Source: Pseudomonas sp. TH31 | GTDB lineage: Bacteria > Pseudomonadota > Gammaproteobacteria > Pseudomonadales > Pseudomonadaceae | Reading direction: 5' to 3' | Length of the DNA stretch: 41,028 nucleotides | NCBI RefSeq assembly: GCF_016650815.1 | Contig: NZ_JAEKEZ010000024.1 | Location: 1-41,028 of the forward strand | Made by a program: the position numbers and the translations under genes | In this document: piece by piece, positions 8,228-17,993 of the stretch | How positions within the stretch are numbered: position 1 is the first letter of the stretch | Layout: every line of letters starts with the position of its first letter | The notes under the pieces: generated by a model | The model's input: only the letters and a program-made list of their open reading frames with translations | Databases searched by the model: none | What the model was told of the DNA's origin: nothing

Positions 8228-8977
8228 CTAGTTTCCATGGGTGGCTGCTGTCATGTAGGCGTCAGGCGGTTCAGGCAATGCGGCAAGCATTTCGTGCAGT
8301 CCAGCAGCCCACTGCATGCGGATACGCATGAAGTACGGATCGTCGGCCGTGATGCGATAACTATTCGCACAGGTAAAACTGTCTTTCCTGTACACCAACA
8401 GATCCAGCGGCATGCCCACCGACAAGTTGCTGCGCATGGTCGAGTCAAACGAGATCAGCCCACAGCGCAGCCCCTCTTCCAGTGATGTGCGATACGTCAG
8501 ATTGCGATCGAGTATCGGCCGGCCGTACTTGCTTTCACCCAATTGCAGGAAAGGCGTGTCCTCTGTCGCCTGAATGAAGTTACCTTGCGGGTAGATGCTG
8601 TACACATCCATCGGCCCGTCCGCGATCTGCCCGCCAACCAAAAAAGAGCAACTCAAGTCGGTTTTGCCAGCCAACTTGGTTCGATCCCGGGCGACAACTT
8701 CGCGAACGGTTTCAGCCACCAGCACGGTGGCGTCATAGAGTGTCCGGACATTCAACAAGTGTGGTCCCCGCCCCGTGGAACGCTGCTTGAGCAGGTTGAC
8801 CACCGATTGCGAGGTCGCCAGGTTGCCCGCGGTTTGCAACACGATCAGCCGCTCGCCCGGCGTGCTGAAAATGAACAACTTTCGGAACGTTGAAATCTGA
8901 TCGATACCGGCATTGGTCCGTGAATCGGAGATGAACACCAGCCCGTCGGCCAGATGCATAGCGACGCAATAAGTCAT
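8228..8977 (-). CDS. anbu: Anbu: ancestral-beta-subunit proteasome-type protease (peptidase T1 fold)
   Basis: A 249-residue proteasome-like Ntn hydrolase. The start at 8977 gives MTYCVAMHLADGLVFISDSR: Thr2 becomes the N-terminal nucleophile after Met removal, as in Anbu proteins. The frame continues upstream to 9022, but that extension would bury Thr, so it is rejected. FISDSRTNAGIDQ and LQTAGNLATSQS match the family. Anbu assembles into open, helical or ring-like cytoplasmic particles. It is the last gene of the conserved ATP-grasp/alpha-E/transglutaminase/Anbu operon, 84 bp after the transglutaminase. A role in processing the peptide or ligated product of this operon is inferred. The stop is TAG at 8228-8230. 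Confidence 0.93.
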   Translation of the reverse strand: MTYCVAMHLADGLVFISDSRTNAGIDQISTFRKLFIFSTPGERLIVLQTAGNLATSQSVVNLLKQRSTGRGPHLLNVRTLYDATVLVAETVREVVARDRTKLAGKTDLSCSFLVGGQIADGPMDVYSIYPQGNFIQATEDTPFLQLGESKYGRPILDRNLTYRTSLEEGLRCGLISFDSTMRSNLSVGMPLDLLVYRKDSFTCANSYRITADDPYFMRIRMQWAAGLHEMLAALPEPPDAYMTAATHGN

Positions 8978-9061
8978 TTGCGCTAACTCGTGAATTTGGG
9001 ATGAACGACCGTACCGTTTCATAACGGTACGGCCGGTAACGGTTGCAGTTGTGAACTAGGG

Positions 9062-9859
9062 CTACTGGTGCTGAACCTGAAACATGGACGTCACCTGTAC
9101 CCGCGCCAACATCGACTCGGCCCCGCCCCCACGACGCATGCCGCGTACCGGGCAGGCGTCGAGGTAGTCAAGGCCAACAGCCAACTTCAAATGACGTTCG
9201 GGCCGAGCCAGGCGGTTGGTGACATCAAAGCTGTACCAGCCATCGTCCAGCCACGCTTCAGCCCAGGCATGACTAGCCAAATGGTTGACATCTTCCGTGC
9301 ACAGGTAACCGGAGACGTAACGCGCAGGAATTCCCAGGCCGCGGGCGCAGGCCAGGAAGGCGTGGGTGTGGTCCTGACAGACCCCGGTTCCTCCCGCAAA
9401 AGCCTCGGCTGCCGTGGTGTCCACGGTGGTCGCGCCCGGGTTGTAGACCATGTGGTCGGCCAGGCCATTCATCAAGTCGATCAGCGCCGTCCGATCGCGC
9501 CGCATACCGCAGCGCTGCACGGCGAAGGCGTTCAAGGCAGCGTCCGCTTTGGTCAGGTGACTGGTGCGCAAAAACGGCAAAGGCGATTGGCTGTCGCGCT
9601 CCTGCTCACGATCCGGATCGATTTCCACCTGACCATAAGCCGTCAGCACCAAAGCTCCGTGAGGCTCGTCCATCGTCAATACATGCAGGATGTTGCCGTA
9701 AGGATCGAACTGGCTACGGACCAGGCGCGGCAATTCCAGGTGCCATTCCAGGATGCGCTGGCGATCACTGTTCTGCGGCGTCAGACGCAGGAACTGGATG
9801 CTGGTGCAGACTTCATCGGCATAGCTGTAGGTGGTGTCGTGGCGTATGGACAGTTTCAT
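9062..9859 (-). CDS. Transglutaminase-like cysteine peptidase of the Anbu operon
   Basis: A 265-residue protein with an N-terminal beta domain (Bact_transglu_N; MKLSIRHDTTYSYADEV) and a transglutaminase-like core. The catalytic triad is visible: Cys161 in GVCQDHTHAF, His197 in SHAWAEAW and Asp212 in SFDVTNR. Bacterial members of this type are usually proteases or amide hydrolases, not cross-linkers. The start overlaps the alpha-E stop by 4 nt (ATGA at 9856-9859), indicating translational coupling. In the ATP-grasp operon it may cleave or trim the amide bond made by the ligase. There is no signal peptide, so it is cytoplasmic. Confidence 0.93.
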   Translation of the reverse strand: MKLSIRHDTTYSYADEVCTSIQFLRLTPQNSDRQRILEWHLELPRLVRSQFDPYGNILHVLTMDEPHGALVLTAYGQVEIDPDREQERDSQSPLPFLRTSHLTKADAALNAFAVQRCGMRRDRTALIDLMNGLADHMVYNPGATTVDTTAAEAFAGGTGVCQDHTHAFLACARGLGIPARYVSGYLCTEDVNHLASHAWAEAWLDDGWYSFDVTNRLARPERHLKLAVGLDYLDACPVRGMRRGGGAESMLARVQVTSMFQVQHQ

Positions 9860-10806
9860 ACGACCTCCAGATAGGATTCGTGGACGGTCTGGCCAAGATG
9901 GCGAACCTGGGAGATGAAATCAGCCAGCCACAGGTGCAGACCCAAGCCGAGAATCTCGTCGATACCGGTGTAGCGTAGCCGTGCATTCAGTTCGGCGGCC
10001 AGACGCTGGGCCGCCCGCCCGTTACTGCCCGGTAGGCTCGCGAGGATATGGTCCAGCTCTTCGATACAGGCGTGCAGCGAGCGCGGCACATCGCCGCGCA
10101 ATAGCAGCATCTCGGAGACCTGCTCGGCGCCCGGCGCATTGCGATAAATCTCGTTGAACGCTTCGAAGGACGACAAAGCCCGCAGCAAGGCGCTCCACTG
10201 GTAGTAGCCGCGAGCTGAGTTATCACTGACCTCCTCCGACTCTTCACCGAACATTTCGTAGCGCGCGTCCAGCAAGCGCAGGGTGTTGTCGGCGCGCTCG
10301 AGGAAGGTCCCCAGGCGTATGAAGCAGTAGGCATCGTTGCGCATGATGGTGCCCGAGGTCGCCCCGCGAAACAGGTGCGAGCGCTCCTTGACCCACTCGC
10401 AGAAATGGCTGATGCCATATCGCGCCAGACCGTTGCTGGCGATGTTGCGCATCTCCAGCCACGTGGCGTTGATGTTCTCCCACATGTCGGCGGTGATACG
10501 GCCGCGCACCACGTGCGCATTGGCCCGCGCCGCCTGCAAACAGCAATAGATGCTGCCAGGGTTGGTTTCATCCAGCGCGAAAAAGTGCAGCATGCGCTCG
10601 GTGTTGAGTTCGCCGTAGCGTTCGTTGTAGTCGTCCAGCGTGCCGGCGGCCAGCAACGACATCGCCAGCTCGGCACGTCCATCACTGCGCCCGGCCTGGG
10701 GCATCAGCGACAGCGAGTAACTGACTTCGAGCATGCGCGCCAGGTTTTCGGCGCGCTCCAGGTAGCGGGACATCCAGTAGAGGTCCGAAGCGGTTGTTGA
10801 AAGCAT
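9856..10806 (-). CDS. Alpha-E domain protein (DUF403)
   Basis: A 316-residue, mostly helical protein that begins MLSTTASDLYWMSRYLERAE, the hallmark of the Alpha-E family (DUF403). No catalytic motif is known. Helical Alpha-E proteins are nearly always encoded beside the circularly permuted ATP-grasp enzyme and the transglutaminase, so a partner or scaffold for the peptide-ligase reaction is the usual suggestion. The ATG at 10806 lies 3 bp after the ATP-grasp stop. A GAGGA box overlaps the end of that gene. Intact, with no frameshift. Confidence 0.93.
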   Translation of the reverse strand: MLSTTASDLYWMSRYLERAENLARMLEVSYSLSLMPQAGRSDGRAELAMSLLAAGTLDDYNERYGELNTERMLHFFALDETNPGSIYCCLQAARANAHVVRGRITADMWENINATWLEMRNIASNGLARYGISHFCEWVKERSHLFRGATSGTIMRNDAYCFIRLGTFLERADNTLRLLDARYEMFGEESEEVSDNSARGYYQWSALLRALSSFEAFNEIYRNAPGAEQVSEMLLLRGDVPRSLHACIEELDHILASLPGSNGRAAQRLAAELNARLRYTGIDEILGLGLHLWLADFISQVRHLGQTVHESYLEVV

Positions 10807-10809
10807 GTC

Positions 10810-12218
10810 TTAGTCCTCCACTACCCAAGTGTCTTTGGTGCCGCCGCCCTGGGACGAGTTCACCACCAGCGAGCCTTCGCGCAATGCCACGCGGGTCAAG
10901 CCGCCAGGCACCAGACGGGTTTCGCTGCCCGACAATACAAACGGGCGCAGGTCGATGTGACGGGGGCGATACCGTTTTCGACAAAGGTCGGGCATGTCGA
11001 CAGGCACAGCGTTGGTTGGGCGATATAGGCTTCAGGGCGAGCCTTGAGTCGGGCGCGGAAGTCCTCGATTTCCGCCGCCGTGGCCGCCGGTCCGACCAGC
11101 ATGCCGTAGCCGCCGGAGCCTTGGGTTTCCTTGACCACCAACTCGGGCAAGTTGGCCAGCACATGGGACAACTCTTCCGGTTTGCGACATTGCCAGGTCG
11201 GTACGTTCTTGAGGATCGGTTCCTCGTCGAGGTAGAAGCGGATCATGTCCCCTACGTAGGGATAGATCGATTTGTCGTCAGCCACGCCGGTGCCGACGGC
11301 GTTTGCCAGCACCACATTGCCCGAACGATAGGCGGCAATCAGGCCGGGCACGCCGAGCATGGAGTCAGGGTTGAATGACAGCGGATCGAGGAAGGCATCG
11401 TCGAGACGGCGATAAATGACATCCACCTGTTTCGGGCCGGAAGTGGTGCGCATGTAGACATGATCATCGCGTACAAACAGATCGGCGCCTTCCACCAGTT
11501 CCACGCCCATCTCTCGGGCCAGGAACGCATGTTCGAAGTAGGCGCTGTTGAAACGGCCTGGGGTCAGCACCACGGTTGTGGGGTTATCCAGAGGACTGGA
11601 GCTCTTGAGGGTATCCAGCAGCAGGTTTGGGTAATGATCAATGGGCGCCACGCGCTGGGCGGCGAAGAGTTCGGGGAACAACCGCATCATCATCTTGCGG
11701 TCTTCGAGCATGTAGCTGACGCCGCTGGGGGTACGCAGATTGTCTTCCAGTACGTAGTAGCTGCCATCGCCATCTCGGACCAGATCGACCCCGGCGATAT
11801 GAGCATAGATGCCGCGGTGCAGATTCAGGCCCTGCATGGCGACCTGATAACCCTCGTTCGCCAGGACCTGTTCGGCCGGGATGATGCCTTCCTTGAGGAT
11901 GCGTTGGCCGTGGTAAATGTCGGCCAGAAACATGTTCAAGGCCTGAACTCGTTGAATGCAGCCACGCTCGACCATTTGCCACTCACTGGCCTTGATGCTG
12001 CGTGGAATGATGTCGAACGGTATCAACCGCTCGGTGCCTTGCTCGTCCCCGTATAAGGTGAAGGTGATGCCGGCTCGGTGGAACAACAGGTCGGCTTCGC
12101 GACGACGTTGATCCAGTAACTCCAGAGGTGTGTCCGCCAACCAACGCGCGAACTCCTGGTAATGTGGGCGGCAGCCACCACTCGCATCATACATTTCGTT
12201 AAAAAAAGCTCGGGACAT
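10810..12218 (-). pseudogene. Circularly permuted ATP-grasp (type 2) amidoligase, one frameshift near the end
   Basis: The main frame begins MSRAFFNEMYDASGGCRPHY with AAGGAG upstream (12225-12230). It runs through the permuted ATP-grasp segments FHRAGITFTLYG, VLEDNLRTPSGVSYMLE, ELVVKETQGSGGYGMLVG. Near 10968 one C is missing from a C run; the next frame supplies the expected tail RHIDLRPFVLSGSE, LVPGGLTRVAL and NSSQGGGTKDTWV and stops at 10810. Corrected length is 469 residues, normal for the family. The enzyme would use ATP to ligate amino acids or peptides through an acyl phosphate. Because the operon downstream is intact and tightly spaced, a one-base sequence error is likelier than loss of function. 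Confidence 0.88.
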
Positions 12219-12231
12219 ACCCTACTCCTTG

Positions 12232-12864
12232 CCGCGATACAGACGGCATTTTCTTATAACTTCGCTATTTCAAATAGATGAGGCCTTACGTTGTTTGAGT
12301 GAGTACTGTTTCTGTTAAACACCTCAGTGTGCGTCGTCAACCTCCTGTTTCATGCGGAAATATATTCCTCATGACCCTGGCATTCTCTTGACGCCTCCCG
12401 ACGCCAGATAATTGGCCGTTTTAGTTTATTTCTGGCGCCCAATTTATAACGCTCTCCATTATCTTGCTTCGCTGAAAACCATACCGATTATGGTTTAAAT
12501 GTACTTTTGCAAGGGCTGTGCCCAAGTATTGTCACTGCTGATAAAAAACGAAAAAGGCTCAAATAATGACACAAATACGACATTTTATTTCATTTATGAG
12601 ACATAAAATACTGCCATCGCTAAAACGATTCTTCCAGTTGTAACTTGCACAACTCTGGAGCGAGTGAAAAAGGTGCAATTGGCAACCCTCACGAGGTTTC
12701 TGCACTATAAGCGGGAAATTTCTACTCACTGTTTCTATTGCTCTTGTAATACAAAGCCTCCAGAGAAACATATCGATTTACATCAACGCACTATTAATAC
12801 TCATTAGAATGCACCAAGAGGTAGCGAGCAGTACGGAACTGCCAAATAGCAATGCAAAAAGAAA
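12232..12864. other. AT-rich intergenic region upstream of the ATP-grasp operon
   Basis: About 630 bp, clearly richer in A and T than the surrounding genes. It holds the promoter side of the ATP-grasp operon (minus strand) and the region beyond the permease terminator. A minus-strand frame at 12559-12771 has no recognisable domain or ribosome-binding site. I cannot place a promoter with confidence. Confidence 0.5.
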
Positions 12865-12894
12865 GGACGGCATGACCTTGAGATCATGCCGTCC
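12865..12894 (-). terminator. Rho-independent terminator of the permease gene
   Basis: GGACGGCATGA (12865-12875) and TCATGCCGTCC (12884-12894) form an 11-bp perfect stem with an 8-nt loop. On the minus strand it is followed by TTTCTTTTTG, and it lies 26 bp after the permease stop. Confidence 0.85.
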
Positions 12895-12920
12895 CTATAA
12901 CGGAAGAGACAAGCTGCGGA

Positions 12921-14215
12921 TTACTCGAAGAATTTCTGAGTCAGCGTTGCCGACGGCATCGTCTGGGTCATCATTACAGCCTTGGGACGACGCAACAGAT
13001 ACCAGCCACAAATCAATAACAGAGCCACAACAGGTATCGCAGCAATGGTCAATGTTCCGTTTGGATAATCAAAGACCATCCCCCCCACAAGGAACAGTAA
13101 GGCCAGCCATGAAGTTACAGGAGCCCCTGGCATCTTAAACGACACTGCCTGTGCCTCCCCACGCGCTACGGCATGATGTAACTTCATCTGACAGACGACA
13201 ATGACTCCCCTGCGAGGAGATATTAAGCACAATTTCGAACACCTGCGACGGCACCAGATAATTCATTACGACCCCGACCACGTAGATGGCAACGGTCACC
13301 AGAATCCCCGTGTAAGGCACCGATTGCGCACTCATGCGCGACATGAAGGTTGGCGCCGAGCCACCCACTGCCAAAGCCCGCAGGACGAACCCGGTCAAGA
13401 ACAACCCCGAATTGAGGCTGGACAGGAAGCGGTCAACACGACCGCGTTCATCACCGCCCCTCCCGGAACACCCAGGGCCGCAAAGAAGGTAACAAACGGA
13501 CTTGCGCCTGCTTTATAGGCAGTCCAGGGCAACAGGCATACCAGCAAAATCACAGCGCCCACATAGAAAATCGCAATCCGCAAGATAACGCTGTTAATGG
13601 TTTTAGGCCGTACGGCTTTAGTGTCTTGACATTCTCCCGCGGCAACGCCGATCAATTCGATACCGGCATACGCCCCCCTTGAACCAAAATGAGAGCCGCC
13701 GGCATCCCATGGGGAAAGAAGCCGCCATTATCAGTGATCAGGTGCAGACCCGTAGGATGACCGGCCACCGCGCTTCCGCCGCCGAGTATGATCGAACCGA
13801 TCACCAGGAACAGCGCCAGAGCGGCAACCTTGATCAAGGCAAACCAAAACTCTATTTCACCGAACAACTTGACGCCAATCAGGTTTATCACGGTCACGAT
13901 GGCCAGCGCCACCAGGGCTAACACCCATTGCGGCACCGCAGCGAAAGTGTCCCCATATTGCATGTACAGCGCCACTGCGGTGATATCGACAATCCCGGCC
14001 ATGGCCCAATTCAGAAAGTACATCCAACCTGCGACGTAGGACGCCTTTTCACCCATGAACTCCGCTGAATAGGACACGAAGCTGCCGCTGGTAGGCCGAT
14101 GCATTACCAACTCACCCAGCGCGCGCAAGATGAGAAATGCAAAAAAGCCGCACACCAGATAAACGATGGCCAATGAAGGTCCGGCTACCTACAATCGCGC
14201 ACCGCCCCCCTAGAA
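12921..14215 (-). pseudogene. Amino-acid permease (AnsP/L-asparagine-type APC transporter), multiply broken
   Basis: Four reading-frame pieces together recall an APC-superfamily amino-acid permease of the AnsP/CycA group. They are: AGPSLAIVYLVCGFFAFLIL with LGELVMHRPTSGSFVSYSAEF and WMYFLNWAMAGIVDITAVAL; IGVAAGECQDTKAVRPKTIN; LTGFVLRALAVGGSAPTFMS; and VVCQMKLHHAVARGE onward to the stop at 12921. Breaks near 13430 (one base lost), 13665 and 13205 (several bases lost) and a TAG at about 14187, where Gln is expected, show real decay, not just read error. The N-terminal first helix is missing upstream of about 14215. The transporter would sit in the inner membrane. Confidence 0.8.
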
Positions 14216-14600
14216 TGCCCCAAATAACCAAGGCCTCTTGCCTCTTTCGTTCGGTGCCTCGCCTACCTGCGGGAAAAATCCCCCAAATCATTACTAACTA
14301 GATAGCCACCATGCGTTATCGACCTCAAACCAAATAAGAGCTTGCCATCCCACACCCGCTAAATTGCAACGGTGGCGTGAACGCATTACGAAAATAAAGG
14401 TCTTCACATTGGATCCATTGTCGCGGTCTGTCGATAAACCAACCTGAGATAAGATCCCGCCCATCTGCCTGGGACGAAGCCATCAATAAAGCAAATGCAA
14501 TTTCTTCAGTGCTGGGTAAATGGAATGACCTCATCGAGTAAAAAATCCGAATAAAACAGCCACTGCCGGCAATTTTCTAGCAGGTAGGCAATGTAGAGAT
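14216..14600. other. Spacer between permease and ardC relics
   Basis: About 385 bp with no recognisable gene. The minus-strand frame at 14325-14534 has no domain. It reads as a junction between two decayed regions. Confidence 0.45.
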
Positions 14601-14611
14601 GTTTCGCGGGA

Positions 14612-15240
14612 AGCCTACTCGATGAAAACGGTCAGCCCAAGGTCGCTCACTTCGGCATTCTCAGGACGTATTTTCTGTTCCACATCGAGTAACCGGAGGG
14701 GCTCGAGATGTTCAATCAAACCCTGCTCGAAACGGAACCAAGCGATCCCTTCCAGGCCAATAGTGTTGCGGAAAATCTGCTGTTAAGTTCAGGTGCACGC
14801 ATGATTCATCGGCCTGACGACGAAGCCTTTTACCACCCGATCAGGGATCTCATCCAACTGCCGACAAAAGCACCATTTCACGATGAAGGCGGGTACTACG
14901 CCACCGCACTGCACGAGCTGACGCACTGGACCGGGCATCACACTCGGTTGCAGCGCGAGGGGGGACGTCAGTCTGTCCGTTCGACTCGCCAGGATATGCC
15001 TTTGAGGAGTTAATCTCCGAAATGGGTGCTGCTTTTCTATGTGTCTACGCCGGTATACAGGAAGAGCTTCGGCACGAAGGCTACATCGACTCCTCGCTCC
15101 GCCTGCTCAAGGCTGACAAACACGCGATCTTTCGCGCCAGTGGTCACGCCCGAAGCGCCTCGGAGTATGTGCTCAACCTGGAGCAGCAACTGAAGCAAGC
15201 TGTCCTAGTTGATTCGCTATGCATGAACGATGGAGCTTAA
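14612..15240 (+). pseudogene. ardC: ArdC-type antirestriction protein (zincin-like C-terminal domain), stop and frameshift
   Basis: One frame reads LLDENGQPKVAHFGILRTYF then an in-frame TAA (about 14690), where homologues have Gln. It goes on from 14708 with YHPIRDLIQLPTKAPF and HELTHWTGHHTRL, whose HExxH is the zincin metal site. After one frame change near 14965 the next frame supplies FDSPGYAFEELISEMGAAFL (the third-ligand region) and EGYIDSSLRLLKADKHAIFR to the stop at 15238-15240. This is the C-terminal half of ArdC-like proteins. These are carried by conjugative elements, bind single-stranded DNA and protect incoming DNA. The N-terminal ssDNA-binding domain is absent. It marks this region as the remains of a plasmid or integrative element. 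Confidence 0.8.
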
Positions 15241-15379
15241 TCGTTACCTCACCGCTGCAATCGCTTCACAGGGCCCACGAGAGTTGAGCCCTTTTTTCTG
15301 TCTCCAGAAAACAGAAGGCATCACGCCGTGGGCCCCTCACGCAATGAACAAGAGAGGAGCACACACCCACAGCAGGCCG

Positions 15380-15574
15380 TTACGTATCCAGGGTTTGCGC
15401 CAGATAATCCACCAACTCGAGCGGACTCCGACTGTCGATCACCTTGTAGATCAAATCGCGTTTACTGCGTGGCAACTTCTTGACCACGCTCTTCGCCGAG
15501 GCCCTAAGGGCTTCGGCGGTCCCATGGATACGTGCCGCGAGCAGCAGCACGAGCGTGGCGTCAGTGAGGTTCAT
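15380..15574 (-). CDS. Small hypothetical protein (64 aa), mobile-element associated
   Basis: A 64-residue frame from the ATG at 15574: MNLTDATLVLLLAARIHGTA then EALRASAKSVVKKLPRSKRD and VIDSRSPLELVDYLAQ. It is helical and basic in the middle, and codon use is like that of a real Pseudomonas gene. The four codons upstream begin with TTG and are not used. No function is recognised. It resembles small conserved proteins found on Pseudomonas plasmids and islands, which fits the neighbouring ardC and IS66. No strong ribosome-binding site is seen. Confidence 0.5.
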   Translation of the reverse strand: MNLTDATLVLLLAARIHGTAEALRASAKSVVKKLPRSKRDLIYKVIDSRSPLELVDYLAQTLDT

Positions 15575-15639
15575 GGCAAGACCCAAAAACTACACACCGC
15601 AGTGTAAGCGTCCAGCCAACACACCTTCCGAACTCCAGA

Positions 15640-15690
15640 GTTAAGGGCGATGGTGTCCGCGTATTTTGATCTGACGCGATCGCCCTTAAC
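15640..15690. promoter_or_regulatory. 12-bp inverted repeat in the IS66 leader
   Basis: GTTAAGGGCGAT (15640-15651) and ATCGCCCTTAAC (15679-15690) are perfect inverted copies 27 bp apart, between the left terminus and the tnpA start at 15703. It could be an operator or a hairpin that blocks transcription entering from outside or limits tnpA translation. Confidence 0.65.
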
Positions 15691-15702
15691 GTCAGGATTT
15701 CC

Positions 15703-16020
15703 ATGCGCCAACGAAGCTCTTACCCGAAACCGTTCAAAGCCCAGGTTGTTCAGGAATGTCTGCAACCGGGCGCTACCTTATCCAGCGTTGCCATCAGCCA
15801 CGGCATCAATGCCAACGTTATCCGCAAGTGGCTACCGCTTTATCGAGATCAGCTACCAGCGGCGTTGCCGGCTTTCGTTCCGTTGAAAGCTACGCCTAAA
15901 CGGCAGGTGGAAGCGTTGGCGACCATTGAGTTGCCGTTTAGCGAGCAATCGATCACGGTGAAATGGCCAACGTCCGATCCTGAAGGCTGCGCACGCTTTG
16001 TCCATGAACTTACTCAATGA
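15703..16020 (+). CDS. tnpA: IS66 TnpA (OrfA)
   Basis: A 105-residue accessory protein of IS66. The N-terminal HTH (YPKPFKAQVVQECLQPGATL, SSVAISHGINANVIRKWL) is of the transposase_8/IS3-OrfA type, and the C-terminal SDPEGCARFVHEL is a family mark. It is needed for IS66 transposition together with TnpB, though the mechanism is not clear. Its stop overlaps the tnpB ATG (16017-16020), which indicates coupling. Intact. Confidence 0.92.
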   Translation: MRQRSSYPKPFKAQVVQECLQPGATLSSVAISHGINANVIRKWLPLYRDQLPAALPAFVPLKATPKRQVEALATIELPFSEQSITVKWPTSDPEGCARFVHELTQ

Positions 16021-16352
16021 TTCGCATCGATGCCATCTGGCTCGCCACCGAGCCCATGGACATGCGTGCCGGCACTGAAACGGCGCTGGCCAGGGTGATT
16101 GCGGTGTTCGGTGCGGCGAAGCCGCACTGTGCTTATCTGTTCGCCAACAGCCGCGCCACTCGTATGAAAGTGCTGGTGCATGACGGGATTGGCGTCTGGC
16201 TGGCTGCTCGCCGGTTGAACCAAGGCAAGTTTCACTGGCCCGGTATTCGCAATGGCTGCGAGATGGAGCTGGATACCGAGCAACTTCAGGCCTTGGTGCT
16301 CGGTCTGCCTTGGCAACGCGTTGGGGCTGGCGGAGCAATCACACTGCGTTAA
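16017..16352 (+). CDS. tnpB: IS66 TnpB (OrfB)
   Basis: A 111-residue protein with the IS66 OrfB signature: MDMRAGTETALARV, YLFANSRATRMKVLVHDGIG, LNQGKFHWP and LDTEQLQALVLGLPWQR. It is an accessory transposition protein of unknown detailed role. It should not be confused with the unrelated TnpB nuclease of IS200/IS605. It follows tnpA with an ATGA overlap. Intact. Confidence 0.93.
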   Translation: MIRIDAIWLATEPMDMRAGTETALARVIAVFGAAKPHCAYLFANSRATRMKVLVHDGIGVWLAARRLNQGKFHWPGIRNGCEMELDTEQLQALVLGLPWQRVGAGGAITLR

Positions 16353-16413
16353 CGCCCGCCATTAGCCCATTGGTCTATCGCCGCAAACGGCTTGCTCTGG
16401 CAAAATTCGCGGC

Positions 16414-17960
16414 ATGACTTCATCGCCCAATCTCGACCAAATGTCCCCTGACCAACTGCGCGCCCTCGCGGCGCAGTTGCTGTCCCAGGTTGATTCTCTC
16501 GGGCAGCAGGTCGACCGGATGGGCAAGAAGAACGACCGCGACCAAACCATCATCGAGCAGCTCACCCACAAAATCGCCTGATTCAAACGTAACAAGTTTG
16601 CCAAGCGCAGTGAGCAACTGAGCCCTGCCCAAGGCAGCCTGCTCGACGACCTGCTCGACACCGACATCGCGGCCATTGAAGCCGAGCTGAAGGCATTGAA
16701 TCCGCCGGCTGCGCCGGCCGAACCACGCAAGCAGCCCAAGCGTGTTTCCTTGCCAGCGCAGTTTCCGCGTACCGTGATTTATCACGAACCTGACACCACC
16801 CAGTGCGCCTGCGACTGCCAGCTCCAGCGCATCGGCGAAGACGTCAGCGAGAAGCTGGATTACACCCGGGCGTGTTCACCGTCGAGCAGCATGTGCGCGG
16901 GAAATGGGTCTGCCGCAAATGTGAAACGCTGACTCAGGCTCCGGTTCCGTCCCAGGTAATCGACAAGGGCATCCCGACCGCAGGGCTGCTGGCTCACGTG
17001 ATGGTAGCCAAGTTCGCCGACCATTTGCCGCTGTATCGGCAAGAGAAAATCTTTGGCCGCGCCGGCCTGGCTATCGCCCGCTCGACCCTGGCGCAATGGG
17101 TCGGCCAAACCGGTGTGCAGCTCCAGCCCTTGGTCGATGCGCTGCGCGAAACTGTGCTTGCTCAAGGTGTGATGCACGCTGACGAAACGCCGGTACAGAT
17201 GCTCGCGCCGGGTGAGAAGAAAACCCATCGCGCTTATGTCTGGGCCTACTGCACCACGCCTTTTTCAGCACTCAAGGCAGTGGTGTACGACTTCAGCCCA
17301 AGCCGCGCGGGCGAACATGCACGCAACTTTCTGGGCCAGTGGAATGGCAAGCTGGTTTGCGATGATTTTGCCGGCGACAAAGCCAGCTTCCAGCAAGGCA
17401 TCACCGAAATCGGCTGCCTGGCCCACGTCCGCCGCAAGTTTTTTGATTTGCACGCGACGAATAAAAGCCAACTGGCTGAGCAGACGCTGCACTCAATTGG
17501 CGGGTTGTACGAAATTGAACGGCAAGCGCGGGAAATGACCGACGAAAATCGCTGGCGAATACGCCAGGAAAAAGCGGCGCCCCTTATCGACGCACTGCAT
17601 ACCTGGATGTTAGCCCAGCGCGATCTTGTGCCCGAAGGGTCGGCTATCGCCAAAGCTCTGGATTACAGCCTAAAACGCTGGACGGCACTGACTCGACATC
17701 TCGAGGACGGGGCTGTGCCCATAGATAATAATGCGGTCGAAAATCAGATAAGGCCGTGGGCACTTGGACGCTCGAACTGGTTGTTTGCTGGCTCGTTACG
17801 CAGCGGCAAACGGGCAGCAGCAATCATGAGTTCGATCCAGTCGGCGCGCATGAATGGGCATGATCCATATGCCTATCTGAAAGATGTGCTGACGCGGCTG
17901 CCGACGCAGCGAGCGAGTGAGATCGACCAACTGCTGCCGCATCAGTGGGTGCCAGCTTGA
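16414..17960 (+). pseudogene. tnpC: IS66 transposase TnpC, in-frame TGA and one-base deletion
   Basis: About 515 codons from the ATG at 16414 carry the IS66 transposase. There is a coiled-coil N-terminus, a zinc-binding segment (WVCRKCETL) and a DDE core with HADETPV, CDDFAG and DNNAVENQIRPWALGRSNWL. Two lesions are seen. TGA at 16579-16581 stands where Trp is usual (KIA-W-FKRNKFAKRSEQ). One C is lost near 16868 (DYT|PGVFTVEQH), which shifts the frame. A start at 16803 would skip the first quarter. The transposase is therefore unlikely to work, although the deletion could be a sequence error. Confidence 0.9.
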
Positions 17961-17993
17961 GTAATACAACGTGACTTTGGCGCTCAGCTCTCT

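Larger units (their letters stand above)
15604..17981 (+). mobile_element. IS66-family insertion sequence (tnpA-tnpB-tnpC), probably inactive
   Basis: The left end starts GTAAGCGTCCAGCCAACACA at 15604, the usual IS66-type terminus. Three genes follow in the canonical order: tnpA 15703, tnpB 16017, tnpC 16414. The right end is unclear: after tnpC, ACGTGACTTTGGC (to about 17981) is only loosely like the inverse of the left end, and a GCTTAC terminus is missing. No 8-bp target duplication could be found. tnpC carries a stop and a frameshift, so the copy is likely dead. Confidence 0.85.

Noticed and set aside
9068..9874. 268-codon frame on the plus strand
   Set aside because: It is antisense to the transglutaminase gene, which has a full catalytic triad and a coupled start.
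12559..12771. Minus-strand 70-codon frame in AT-rich DNA
   Set aside because: No ribosome-binding site and no known pattern; open by chance in an AT-rich spacer.
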